Both the position numbers and the translations under genes were made by a program. This document shows positions 50,320 through 60,100 of a stretch of 64,000 nt of DNA, one piece after another. The first letter of the stretch is position 1; each line of letters begins with the position of its first letter. This DNA is from Camarhynchus parvulus. Lineage: Eukaryota; Chordata; Aves; Passeriformes; Thraupidae. The DNA lies in NCBI RefSeq assembly GCF_901933205.1, contig NW_022148237.1, positions 610,001 through 674,000 of the forward strand. The letters run 5' to 3'. Below the pieces are notes generated by a model. It had not been told where the DNA came from and did not search any database. It saw nothing but the letters and a program-made list of their open reading frames with translations.

Positions 50320-50591
50320 GCTGGCCACAGCCCCACTGGGGCATGGACGGTTCTTTTTCAGCCGATTCTTTCTGGTTTTGCTGTTTGAGTTTTTTAGAAG
50401 GTTCTGCAGTTATGGTTGGCAGTGGCCGCACGGTTCATCCCCTGCTGGCGCTCGGTGCCGGTTCATAACCCACCAGTGGTTGCAGCCACGCGGCTCAGAC
50501 TCTTTTATACCACGAGTTGTCCCATTTTTGGGTGAATTCCCCGTTTCCAGCATCAGGCCTGGCACAGTGCCGGGGGTTTTTTATGACTGTA

Positions 50592-50597
50592 AATAAA
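50592..50597 (+). promoter_or_regulatory. RBM14 polyadenylation signal
   Basis: AATAAA (within GTAAATAAATG) about 270 bases after the RBM14 stop. Confidence 0.85.
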
Positions 50598-50609
50598 TGC
50601 TGGGGTCTG

Positions 50610-51600
50610 CTCTGGTTCCCAACGCCTCCCGCCTGGTTCTTTCCCAGTCCTGGGGGTCCACTCCCACCCCTGGGGACACCTCCAAGTGCCACATCATCAC
50701 CCAGCCCTGGTTGATGGTGCTGCCAATGCTGGAGCTGCTTTCCCACCATGGAGGAGTGGATTTGGAGGATGAGCAGCGTTCAGAGCTGGCAGCAGAAGTG
50801 CCAGACTCGGCCCTGCCACGACACCACCGCACGGGATCACCAGCACTGACCTGTGCTGGGGCTTGTTTTGGGTGAGGAAAGCTGGTTTTGAGGGCTGGTG
50901 TGTGCCATGCCAGGTACCATTGTCACCACCATGAGAGGCGCTTCCTGTCCCATCTCTCCCCAGGGACTGGTCACAGCCCAGTCTGGCTGTGCCACAGGAG
51001 GGATGGCCAAGGCTCATTAACCACCGTGGTTAATACCCAGCCAGGAGGATCTGATGCTTCTCCCCTCCTTGCCAGGGTGGCCACACACCCCTGGGCCCGG
51101 CCTCAAGTCCCCAGGCGTGGCAATGGCAGCACCTGCAGGTGACCATGGCACCGATCGGCGCTGGCGAGGCAGAACTGGCAGCATCTCCAAAGGCATGTCC
51201 TGGGCTTATGGCCCTAATTAATGAACATCGAGAGGCAGGAGCAACCTGGGGACAAACGAGCCACTTTGGGGACATAATGTACCAGTCTGGGGACAAACAA
51301 GACAGTCTGCAGACTAATTAGCCCTGGGCAGGTTAAGTGGCAGCTCCTGCTGCCCATGGGAGGAGGAAGAGCTGGGAGTTAAAGCCCCTCTGTCACCCCT
51401 GGGTGCTCCTTTGGGGGGCCCCAGGGCCATTTTGGGGGTGTTGCTGTTCGCAGCAGCCCCTCCCCGGGGGCTCCGGTCTGCGTGGGCAGAGCCAGGCAGG
51501 GCAGAGGCAGCACCGGGGAGTCCAGAAGGTTCCGTGCCGTGTTCTGAGGGGACATGAGTGCAGAGAAAGAACCGTGGGTGAAGCCAGCGCCGTTTGTTAA
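50610..51600. other. Intergenic region between RBM14 and RBM4 copy B
   Basis: About 1 kb of moderate-GC unique-looking sequence between two convergent genes. No conserved ORF, RNA gene or clear tandem repeat was recognised. Confidence 0.6.
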
Positions 51601-51604
51601 AAAT

Positions 51605-52102
51605 TTTGAGTTTTATTTTACCGGAAAGTGGGGTTGGGGGACTCTAAATCACTCGGGGGGTTCCACCCCCGCCGGCGCGGCGCGGCGGCCTCCGGTCAGC
51701 TACAGCGTTGGGCTAAAAACCTACCACTGGATTATCCACCCTCTTAAAAAATAAAGGAAAAAAAAAAAGGCAAAACGACGACTCGGGAAGAGCTCCGGGG
51801 GAGCGAGGGGGCGGCGAAGCAAAGCAAAGCTGGCGCTGGGGGACGGCTGCGGCTGCGCGCTCACACCTGAGCCTGGGGTGGGGACCCAAAACTACCTGGA
51901 AAAGCAAAATCCTGCCCAGGGGGGCGGGGGAAGCTGGGGGAGGGGCTGAGCTAATCCTGCCCGGGCTGAGGACGAGCCGCGCGTCCGTAAGGAACGGGCC
52001 CGGGAGCGGCACGCGGCGGCGGTGGCACCCGGCGCGGCCCGAGACGCGCAGCGCCGAGTCGGCGTGCGACGGGACCCCGACGTCCAGCCGCACAAATCTT
52101 AC
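51605..52102 (-). other. 3' UTR exon of the second RBM4-family gene
   Basis: On the minus strand a CTCTTTTCTCTTACAG acceptor opens an exon at 52102 and AATAAA lies at 51612-51617. The matching donor is the GAGGTGAGC just after the stop codon at 52573. Confidence 0.7.
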
Positions 52103-52572
52103 CTGTAAGAGAAAAGAGGAGTTGGCGCAGGTGCCCCCGGGGCTGATCCGGAACCTTGCCGAGCCCCGGTGCCCTGGGGAGCTGCGGCTTCCTGGCAGCA
52201 AGAGAGTCCTGACGTGGAGCAGCGGCGGGGCTCCGGCCCCCGCGGACCCTGGGCCCACCGGGACCAGGGCACAGCCCGAGCGAGCAGGAGCTGCCCCCGG
52301 GCCGGGGGCTCTGCGGGAACCCCCCACCCCGCAGGGACTGTGCCGGGACAGTGCCTGGCCCAGCAGGAACGTGAGTTACAGCCACGAGACTGACACCAGC
52401 ACCGCTCCGCTCACCACAGCGCCTCCTCACCACGGCCGGGCTTTAACGCCCGTGGGGCCTGTCCGTGTCACCATGACCCGTCACCCGCCTCAACCTCAAC
52501 TGGCACAACCGGGAGCACCGGCAGCGGGGCCCCCCCGCGGTGCCGAGAGCCGCCAACGCGCTCACCTCCGGC

Positions 52573-54712
52573 TCAAAAGGCGGAGTATCGCGCCCGGTCC
52601 GCGTACGGGTCCCGCCCGAAGCGCTGCATGTCGTAGAGGGACGCCCGGGCCACCGAGGAGACGGGCGACAGCTGCCCACGCTCGTACGTGTACGCCTCTC
52701 CGACGGTGCTGGCCGCGGCGGCCGTGCGGCGCAGGGGGCTCCTGTCCCGGGTGTAATACGTGGAGGACGCGCGGCGGCGGCCGCGGCGTGGCGGGCGGCG
52801 GCGGCGACGGCGGCCGCCGCGCCCGGGGTGGGCAGCAGCGCTCGGTCGTACGCGTCTAAGGTGGTGGGGATGCGGCCGGCCATGGCCGTGGTGGCGGCCA
52901 TGGCCGAGGACTGGACCTGGGAGTACTGGGCGTACTGGGAGTACTGGGCCATGGTCTGCTCCGCGTAGGCGTCGTACGCCGAGGCCGTGGCGTAGGAGCG
53001 GACGCGGTAGCGCTTGTAGTAGTCGGCCATCCCGCCGTAGGCCTCATCGTAATACACGGTCTCCCCATAGCCCGCGGTGTAGGGAGTGCGCACGGCTCCG
53101 TACTGCTCGTTATAGGCCTCGGCAAAGTCCGCCACTTGCCCCGGGCGATCGACCGGGCACTCCTTAGACCAGTGCCCCTCCTTCCCGCAGCGGTAGCAGC
53201 CGCTCTTGTCTCCCATCCCGGGCGCCGTCCGCAGCCGGCTGGTGGACAGCTGCACGCGCATCCGCTTGCCTTGGGGAGAGACGCGAGAGGCAGGGTCAGT
53301 GCGGCCGTGCCGGGGCACCGGCGGGACAGGACGGCACCGGCTGCCACCCCCCCCAGCCCTCCACAGCCACTGGCGCGGGAGGAGCCACCGCGGGACCGAG
53401 CGTGAGCCACCAGATGGACGCTGGACAGCAGCTGACCGGGACGTGCTGCCACGGCTGAGCACGGCCACGCCGGCCAGCCCGGCAAAGCCCCGGCAGCCCG
53501 GGGTCGGAGCCAGCACTGCCGGCCCCGTGCGACGGCAAAGCTTCGCGCCGGAAAACGCCGGAGCGGCGGAGAGAGGGACGCGACACCGGGAAGCGCCCCG
53601 GAGTGAAGGGGCCTGGCCCGAGCGCAGCACAAGGCAAAGCTAAGCGCGGACACGGCCCGGACAGCTCCGGGTGCAGCTGTGCCAGCCCGGCTGTGTCGCT
53701 GTTTTTTGGGGAAGGCCCGGAATGGGGGCGGCGGGATGTGTAGAGCCCCGGCAGCACCGGGAGCGCCCGGTCCGGCCCCGCCGCCACGTGGGTGAAGCGC
53801 CGGACGCCGCCCTGAGCACCCGGCCGGGAGACGCGCTCGCCATCACCGCCGCCAGCGCCGCGGCTCGAGTCTGGCCGCTGCGCCCGCTGAGCGCCCGAGC
53901 GACGCGCGGGCGCGGGTCGGGCGCCTCGTCGCCTCTTACCAGGCTGGGCAAGGCTACAAGGGCGGGCGGCAGCCTGGCGTCACCCGCTGCTCGCCCGGCA
54001 CAGGACGTCACCGTCGGGGTCCTCCTGCGGGCGGCCGTGCTGGTTAATCAGAGATGGGTCAGTCCCGTCCTCCCCGGCCCAGAGCCCCCGAGCCCTCGCC
54101 GCTGCGCTCCGCCGCGCTGGCGCCCCCGGGAGCTGCGGCGGGGCGGGCACCAACCGACACCAACCCCAGAGCCCCGAGGGCGCTGCACAGCCCCGCGGAG
54201 ACGGCCGTGGTCACATCCGGGATCGACCCCAGAGCCGGGGCCGACGGGAGCATCCACCATGGACCCCGGAGCCCTCCCAGTGCCCAGCCCCGCGGCTCAC
54301 CTTGGAACTCGGTGTTGTCCAGCCCCCGGATGGCCTCCACGGCATCCTCGGCCCGCTCCATGTGCACGAAGGCGTAGTCCTTGACGATGTCACATTCGAT
54401 GACGGGGCCGTACTCCTCGAACTTGGCGCGCAGCTCTAGGTTGGTGCAGGCGGGGCTGATGTTGCCCACGTGCAGCTTGGTGGAGGCCTTGCTCTTGTTC
54501 TTGCTGGCCTCCACATTGATGCAGACGCCGTGCAGCTTGTGGTGGTGCAGGTTGCGGATGGCGTCCTCGGCCGCCGTCTTGTCCTCGATGTGCACGAAGC
54601 CGTAGTTCTTGATGATGTCGCACTCCAGCACCTTCCCGTACTGCTCGAACAGGGAGCGGATCTCCTGCTCCGTCGCCTCCCGCGGCAGGTTCCCGATGAA
54701 CAGCTTCACCAT
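52573..54712 (-). CDS. RBM4B: RBM4-family RNA-binding protein, copy B
   Basis: Exon 54301-54712 encodes two RRMs identical in protein to copy A; by eye only one base differs across the exon (the base at 37856 versus 54341). Exon 52573-53269 encodes the CCHC zinc knuckle ([14 protein letters not shown]), a Tyr-rich segment ([20 protein letters not shown]) and an Ala tract. After one frame slip at about 52780-52790 in the Ala codons comes the conserved C-terminal set: [27 protein letters not shown] and [12 protein letters not shown], then TGA at 52573-52575. The C-terminus is better preserved than in copy A. It lies next to SPTBN2 as RBM4B does in human, hence the symbol; which copy is RBM4 and which RBM4B by descent is unclear. 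Confidence 0.87.
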
Positions 54713-54729
54713 CGCGACCCGCCTGCGCC

Positions 54730-56040
54730 GGACAGCGCCGCCGTGAGCCCCAAAACCTCCCGAGGAACAGCCCCGAAACCCCTTGAGAAACAGCCCACAC
54801 ACAGCCCCAGAAGATCGTGAGGAACAGCCCGAAGTACAGCCCACACAGCCCCAAAACGCCCCGAGGAACAGCCCTGAAAACCCCCAAGGAACAGCCCACA
54901 CACATCTCCAAAACACCCCGAGGCGCAGCCTGAGCTTCTGTAAGTGTGAATTCCCTGAATCACCCTGAACCTCCCTGTTTGTGCCCAGGGCTGTGCCCTC
55001 CAAAATGCCCCAAGAAACAGCCCGAGCCTCTGTGCATGTGCCCGAAGCTGTGCTCAAAAACAGCCCTGAAACCCCCGAAAAAACAGCTCAAGCCTCTGCA
55101 CGTGTGCCCAAAGCTGTACCCAAACGCCCCTAAATCACTCTGAACCTCTCTCTGTGTGCCCAGGGCTGTGCCCACAGACAAAATCTAAATCCTCCTCAAG
55201 CACCTCAGTCCCCTGGGGCTGTACCTCCCAAAACACCAAAAAATCACCCTGAATCTCTATGTGTGTGCCCAGGGTTGTGTGCCCAAATCCCCCAAAACAC
55301 CCCAAACCTTGGGGCTGTGCCCCCCTAACACCCTAAATCCTCCTCAAATACCCCAAACCTGCTCTGTGCTCAGAGCTGGACCCCCAAACACCCCCGAAAT
55401 AAAGCCCCCAAATGTCTCTGTGTGTGTCCCTGGGGCTGTAGCCCCGAACACCCCAAATCTCCTCAAATAAACACCCCAAAACTCTGCCCCTGCTCATTCA
55501 GTGCATAGTCCCAAACACCTCAAATCTCCTCAAGAACCCTGAAGCTCATGGTAGCCCCCCGGGGCTGAGGCCCTCTTACAGGGCACAGCCCCAAACACCC
55601 CAAATCCCCCCCAAATTTTGCTTCTGCTCCTTCAGGGCGGACCCTCAAACACCTCAAATCCCCCCCCCAAAATAAACACCCCAAAGCTCTGCTGTCCCCC
55701 TCCTACACTGTGCCAACAAACACCCCCAAAAAAACCACCTTAAACCTCTGACAGCCCAAAAACCACCTTAAACCCCCGAAACCCCCAAATCCACCTCAGT
55801 CTGTGACACCCCTTTTCCTGCAGGGCAGAACCCCCAAACACCCCAAAATCTCTGCACCCCCCAGAGGGCAGAGCCACGCCCCGAACCCCAAACCCCCCCA
55901 GGCCTGAGACACCCCCAAACCCCTCTTGTCCCCCTCAGATCCCCCTCAGGCCTGAGACCCCTCAGATCTGAGACCCCCCCCCAAACCCCTCCCCTCCACA
56001 GGCCCGAGATCTCCCCCAAACCGTCCCGGATCGCATTCCC
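54730..56040 (-). repeat. CCCCAAAACACCCC-rich 5' UTR intron of RBM4 copy B
   Basis: A long C/A-rich stretch of loose repeats (AACAGCCC-CGAAACCCC at the left, CACCCCAAAT-CTCCTC further right) between the coding exon and the predicted leader exon. No coding signature. Confidence 0.65.
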
Positions 56041-56139
56041 CGCGGCCTGCGGGCGGCCCAGCGGGGCGGTGGCCGGGCCTGGCCCTTGTGTTCCCCCCGG
56101 TCCCGGTCCCGGTTCCCGGTCCCGAAACCCCGCCGGGTC

Positions 56140-56330
56140 CCCCCCGCCCCCACCTGCCCCGTCCGCCGCGCGCTGCTCACAAAATGGCGGCGGCGTCTCC
56201 CGGCCCCGCCCCGCCTCCCGCGCGCTTATTGGCCCCCGGCGCTGTCCGTCAAACGCCGCAGCGTGAAGTCATCGATCCGCCATGTGAGCCCGCCCACAGT
56301 GCGGCCGCAGCCAATCACGGGAAGGAGGGG
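56140..56330 (-). promoter_or_regulatory. RBM4 copy B promoter and leader exon
   Basis: CpG-rich. CACAAAATGGCGGCGG (YY1-type) lies at 56178-56193, ATTGG at 56228 and CCAAT at 56312. A minus-strand donor GGCAGGTGGGGG at about 56150 would end the non-coding leader exon. The YY1 site matches the one at the copy A start. Confidence 0.65.
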
Positions 56331-56399
56331 GCGGAGCGAGGGGCGGAGCGGTCCATGCGTTTACTGGTGGGGGGGCGGGGGCGGTCCATTCATGGCGGG

Positions 56400-56600
56400 G
56401 GCCGCGTCGAGCACTGGAGGCCGTACTGGGAGCACTGGGAGCTGTACTGGGAGCACTGGGAGCTGTACTGAGAGCACTGGGGGTATTGGGAGTGCAGGGA
56501 TTACTCGGGGCGCTGGGGGTGTTGGGAACGCTGAAGGTACTGGAGGCGCTGGGGTCCGTACTGGGAATGCTGAGGTTCGTACTGGGAGCACTGGGGTGCC
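56400..56600. repeat. ACTGGGAGCACTGGGAGCTGT repeat
   Basis: An 18-21 base GTACTGGGAGCACTGGGAGC-type unit, degenerating to the right. It lies between the RBM4 copy B promoter and the SPTBN2 3' end. Confidence 0.8.
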
Positions 56601-56769
56601 CCGCGCCGCCCGTTGTCAAAGCCCCCTCCTAGTCCAAAACCGGCCCATCCCATCCCATTTTTCTCTCAGTCCCACCCCAATTCCCCCCACGCGTGACCCC
56701 ACCCTCATCCCATTGTCACGCGCACCCCAATTCCAGTCTGCATCCCAAACCCACCCCTACTCAAATCCC

Positions 56770-56960
56770 ACCCCTCCCAGTTCCCTCCCAGTACTTCCCA
56801 GTCCCTCCCAGTTCCCTCCCAGTCCCTCCCAGTTCCCTCCCAGTCCCTCCCAGTCCATCCCAGTCCCGCCCAGTCCCGCCCAGTGCCCCCCAGTCCATCC
56901 CAGTTCCCTCCCAGTGCCCCCCAGTCCCCCCCCAATCCCCCCCGCCCCTCTCCCCAGCAC
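56770..56960. repeat. CAGTCCCTCCCAGTTCCCTCC minisatellite
   Basis: 10-base-period CCCAGTCCCT / CCCAGTTCCCT units, about 18 copies; the complement of the type seen in SCYL1 at 16317. Confidence 0.85.
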
Positions 56961-56992
56961 ACTCAGACCCCCCAGTCTCTGTCTCCAATCAC

Positions 56993-56998
56993 TTTATT
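56993..56998 (-). promoter_or_regulatory. SPTBN2 polyadenylation signal
   Basis: TTTATT on the plus strand, AATAAA on the minus strand, about 105 bases past the SPTBN2 stop. Confidence 0.85.
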
Positions 56999-57100
56999 GG
57001 GGTGGGGGCTGCACGGTGACATCACCGGGACAGGGGAGGGGGACACACACTGAGCCCCCCGTGTCCCTCCGTGCCTGCGGGACCCCCAAACTCTCAAGCT

Positions 57101-60100
57101 CTACTTGTTCTTCTTGAAGAAGCTGAAGCGTTTCTCCCTCTCCTTGTGCTCGCGGGCCCGGGGGGCTCCCTCGGCCGGGGGGGGCACCGGGGGGAGGCTC
57201 AGGGCCCTCGACATCCCCTTGGGGGGACCCCCGGGGACCCCCGAGCCCTCCCGGGGCCCCCCCGAGCCCGGCACGGCCCCGGCGGCGGCTTCGATCCCCC
57301 GGAGCCACAGGGCCATGTCGGCCTGGGGGGGACACCGAGGGGACAGTGGGGACACGGGGGGGGGCAGGGGACATCCAGGGACACCGAGGGGACAGTGGGG
57401 ACACGGGGGGGGGCAGGGGACATCCGGGGAGAAGGGGGGGAGGGGGAGGAGTGGAGACAGGGGGGGGAGGGAGAGGGGAAGGAGAGCGAGGGGTGGGGGG
57501 GCAGGGGACATCCGGGGACACCGAGGGGACAGTGCAGGGGGGGGTCGGGTCTCACCTCGTCCTTAGCCTGGAACAGGAATTCCTTCCCATCGCTCAGCCT
57601 GGGGGGGGGGCCGGGATCAGCCTCCAGCACCCCCCCCAGCCCCGTTGTGACCCCCTCGTGTCCCCCCATTTTCCCCCATCTCCCCCCCACTATTTTTAAC
57701 CATTTCCCTGCACATCTGCCCCATTATTCTCATTTTTTTATCCCTTTCTCCCCATTTTTTCCCCATTTCCCACCCTGTTCTCGCCCAATTTTTGCCCCAT
57801 TTTCCCTCATTTTCTTCTGCATTTTTTGACCGTCTCCTCCCCATTTTTGCTCCATTTTTCTCCCCATTTCCCCAATTTCCCCTATTCTCTCCCCATTTTC
57901 CGCCCCATTTTCCCCCCAATTTACCTCCCATTTTCCCCCAATTCCCCCCAATTTTCCCTCATCTCCCCCCCAATTTCCTCCAATTTTCCCCCAAATTTCC
58001 CCCATTTTTCCCTCAATTTTTCCCAGTTTTCTCCCTATTCTCTCCCCAATTTCCCCCCAGTTTTCTCCCTATTCTCTCCCCAATTTCCCCCCCCATTTCC
58101 CCCAATCCCCCCCGTACCCCAGCCTGAAGACGTGTTTCCGTTTGCGGTAGGCGGTGGCGGGCTGGCAGCGGGCGCCGCGCAGGGGGCCGGGGGGCTCGCC
58201 GTGGTACGGGACCCCCGCCCCCGCCCCCCGCGCGTCCTTGAACACGCTCAGGACCCCCCCCCGCAGCACGCAGTACAGGCTCTGCCAGGACCTGGGGGCA
58301 CAGGGGGGGTTTAGGGGACCCCCACCCTCCCAGGACACAGCCCCGGCTCTGCCAGGACCTGGGGGCCGTTGTGACTTTAAGGGAAGGGCGTGGCACTCAA
58401 TGGGCGTGGCCATCGCAGGGCGCGGTCGTGTGGGCGGGGCCAGGATGCCCATAAAAGGCCGTGACACGGGGTGTGTGAAGGGGTGTGGTTTGTGTGTGAA
58501 GGTAAAAGGGGCGTGGCTATGAATGGGGCATGTCCCCAAGGCCAGGTGGTGTCCCCAGTGAGTCCCCAGGCTGTCCCCAAGGTGTCCCCAAGCCTGGGCG
58601 GTGTCCCCAAGGTGTCCCCAGGGTGTCCCCAATGCCCAGCAGTGTTCCCAGGCTGTCCCCAGGATGTCTCCAGGTGTCTCCAGGTGTCCCCAAGGCTGGG
58701 CCATGTTCCCAGACTGTCCCCAAGGTGTCCCCAGGGTGTCCCCAAGTGTCCCCAGGGCCAGGCCATGTCCCCAGGATGTCTCCAGGTGTCCCCAGGGTGT
58801 CCCCAGGTATCCCCAATGTGTCCCCAGGGTGTCCCCAAGGCCTGGCCATGTCCTCAGGGTGTGCCTAGGGTGTCCCCAGGTGTCCCCAGTTGTCCCCAAT
58901 GTGTCCCCAATGTGTCCCCAGGTGTCCCCAGGTGTCCCCAGGTGTCCCCAGCTGTCCCCAATGTGTCCCCAATTTGTCCCCAGCTGTCCCCAGCTGTCCC
59001 CAATGTGTCCCCAGTTGTCCCCAGCTGTCCCCAGCTGTCCCCAGGTGTCCCCAGCTGTCCCCCAGCTGTCCCCCCCTCACCGGTTGGTGGCTCTCTTGCC
59101 GGGCGCCTCCAGCTCCTGTTTCCGGCACAGCCCCCCCTCGAGGGTCTCGGGCGGGGGGGGGGCGCGGGGGGGCAGCGTGGCCGCCGCCCCCCCGGCCGGG
59201 CCCCCCCTCCTGCGCCCCTCTGGGGACCTGGGCAGGGGGACAGCGCTGAGGGGGGGGTCCCACCGAGGGGGGGTCCGGGGGTGTCCCCCCCGCACTGGGG
59301 GGCTCGGGGGGGTTACCTGGCTCGCGGCGCCGTCGGGGCGGATCCCGTTGAGGGCCGGGGGCTCCGGGGGGCGGCTCTGGGGGGTGGGCGGGGCCCTGGG
59401 GGGGACACGGGGGACACCCCCCTGTCACCCCCAGAACCCCCTCCCCAAATCCCACCCCCCCCTCCGAGGGTGTCCCCCCCAAACCCGGGGGTCTCCCAAC
59501 CCCCTAAACCTCAATGTTGCCCCCAAATCCCCTCCCCCATCCCGCCCCCCCCTCACCTCGGCCCCTCCCCGCCCCCTCCCCCATCCCGGCTCTCGGGGGG
59601 CACCACCGGGGGGGTCCCCTGCGCCGGGGGGGGCTCGGGGGGCTGCAGCTTCCTCGCCTCCTCCTCCTCCTCCTCCTGCCGCCGCCGCCGCTCCTTCTCC
59701 TCCAGCTGGGGGGTCGGGGGGGTCAGGGACACCCCGGGGATGGGGGGGACACACAGGGATCCCATGGGGACCCCCCCGAGGGCGTGGGGGGGACACGGAC
59801 TCTCAGCCCCCCCGTGTCCCCTTGGGGTCACAGTGGCCCCAGTGCCACCCTCCCCTTGTCCTTGCCACATCCCCTGTGTCCCCTTCCCTGTGCCCCCCAC
59901 TTCCCCTCCCTGCATTCCCCCCTGGGCCCCCTCCCCATTTCCTCCTCATTCCCCCCCATGTCCTCCCGATGTCCCCATCTCCTCGTGTCCCCATTTCTCC
60001 CCCATTTTCCCTCCCCGTCCCCCCACGTCTGTGTCTCCATTTCCACCCCATTTTTCCCCCAGTTTCTCCCCATGTCCCCCTCATGTCCTCAATGTCCCCC

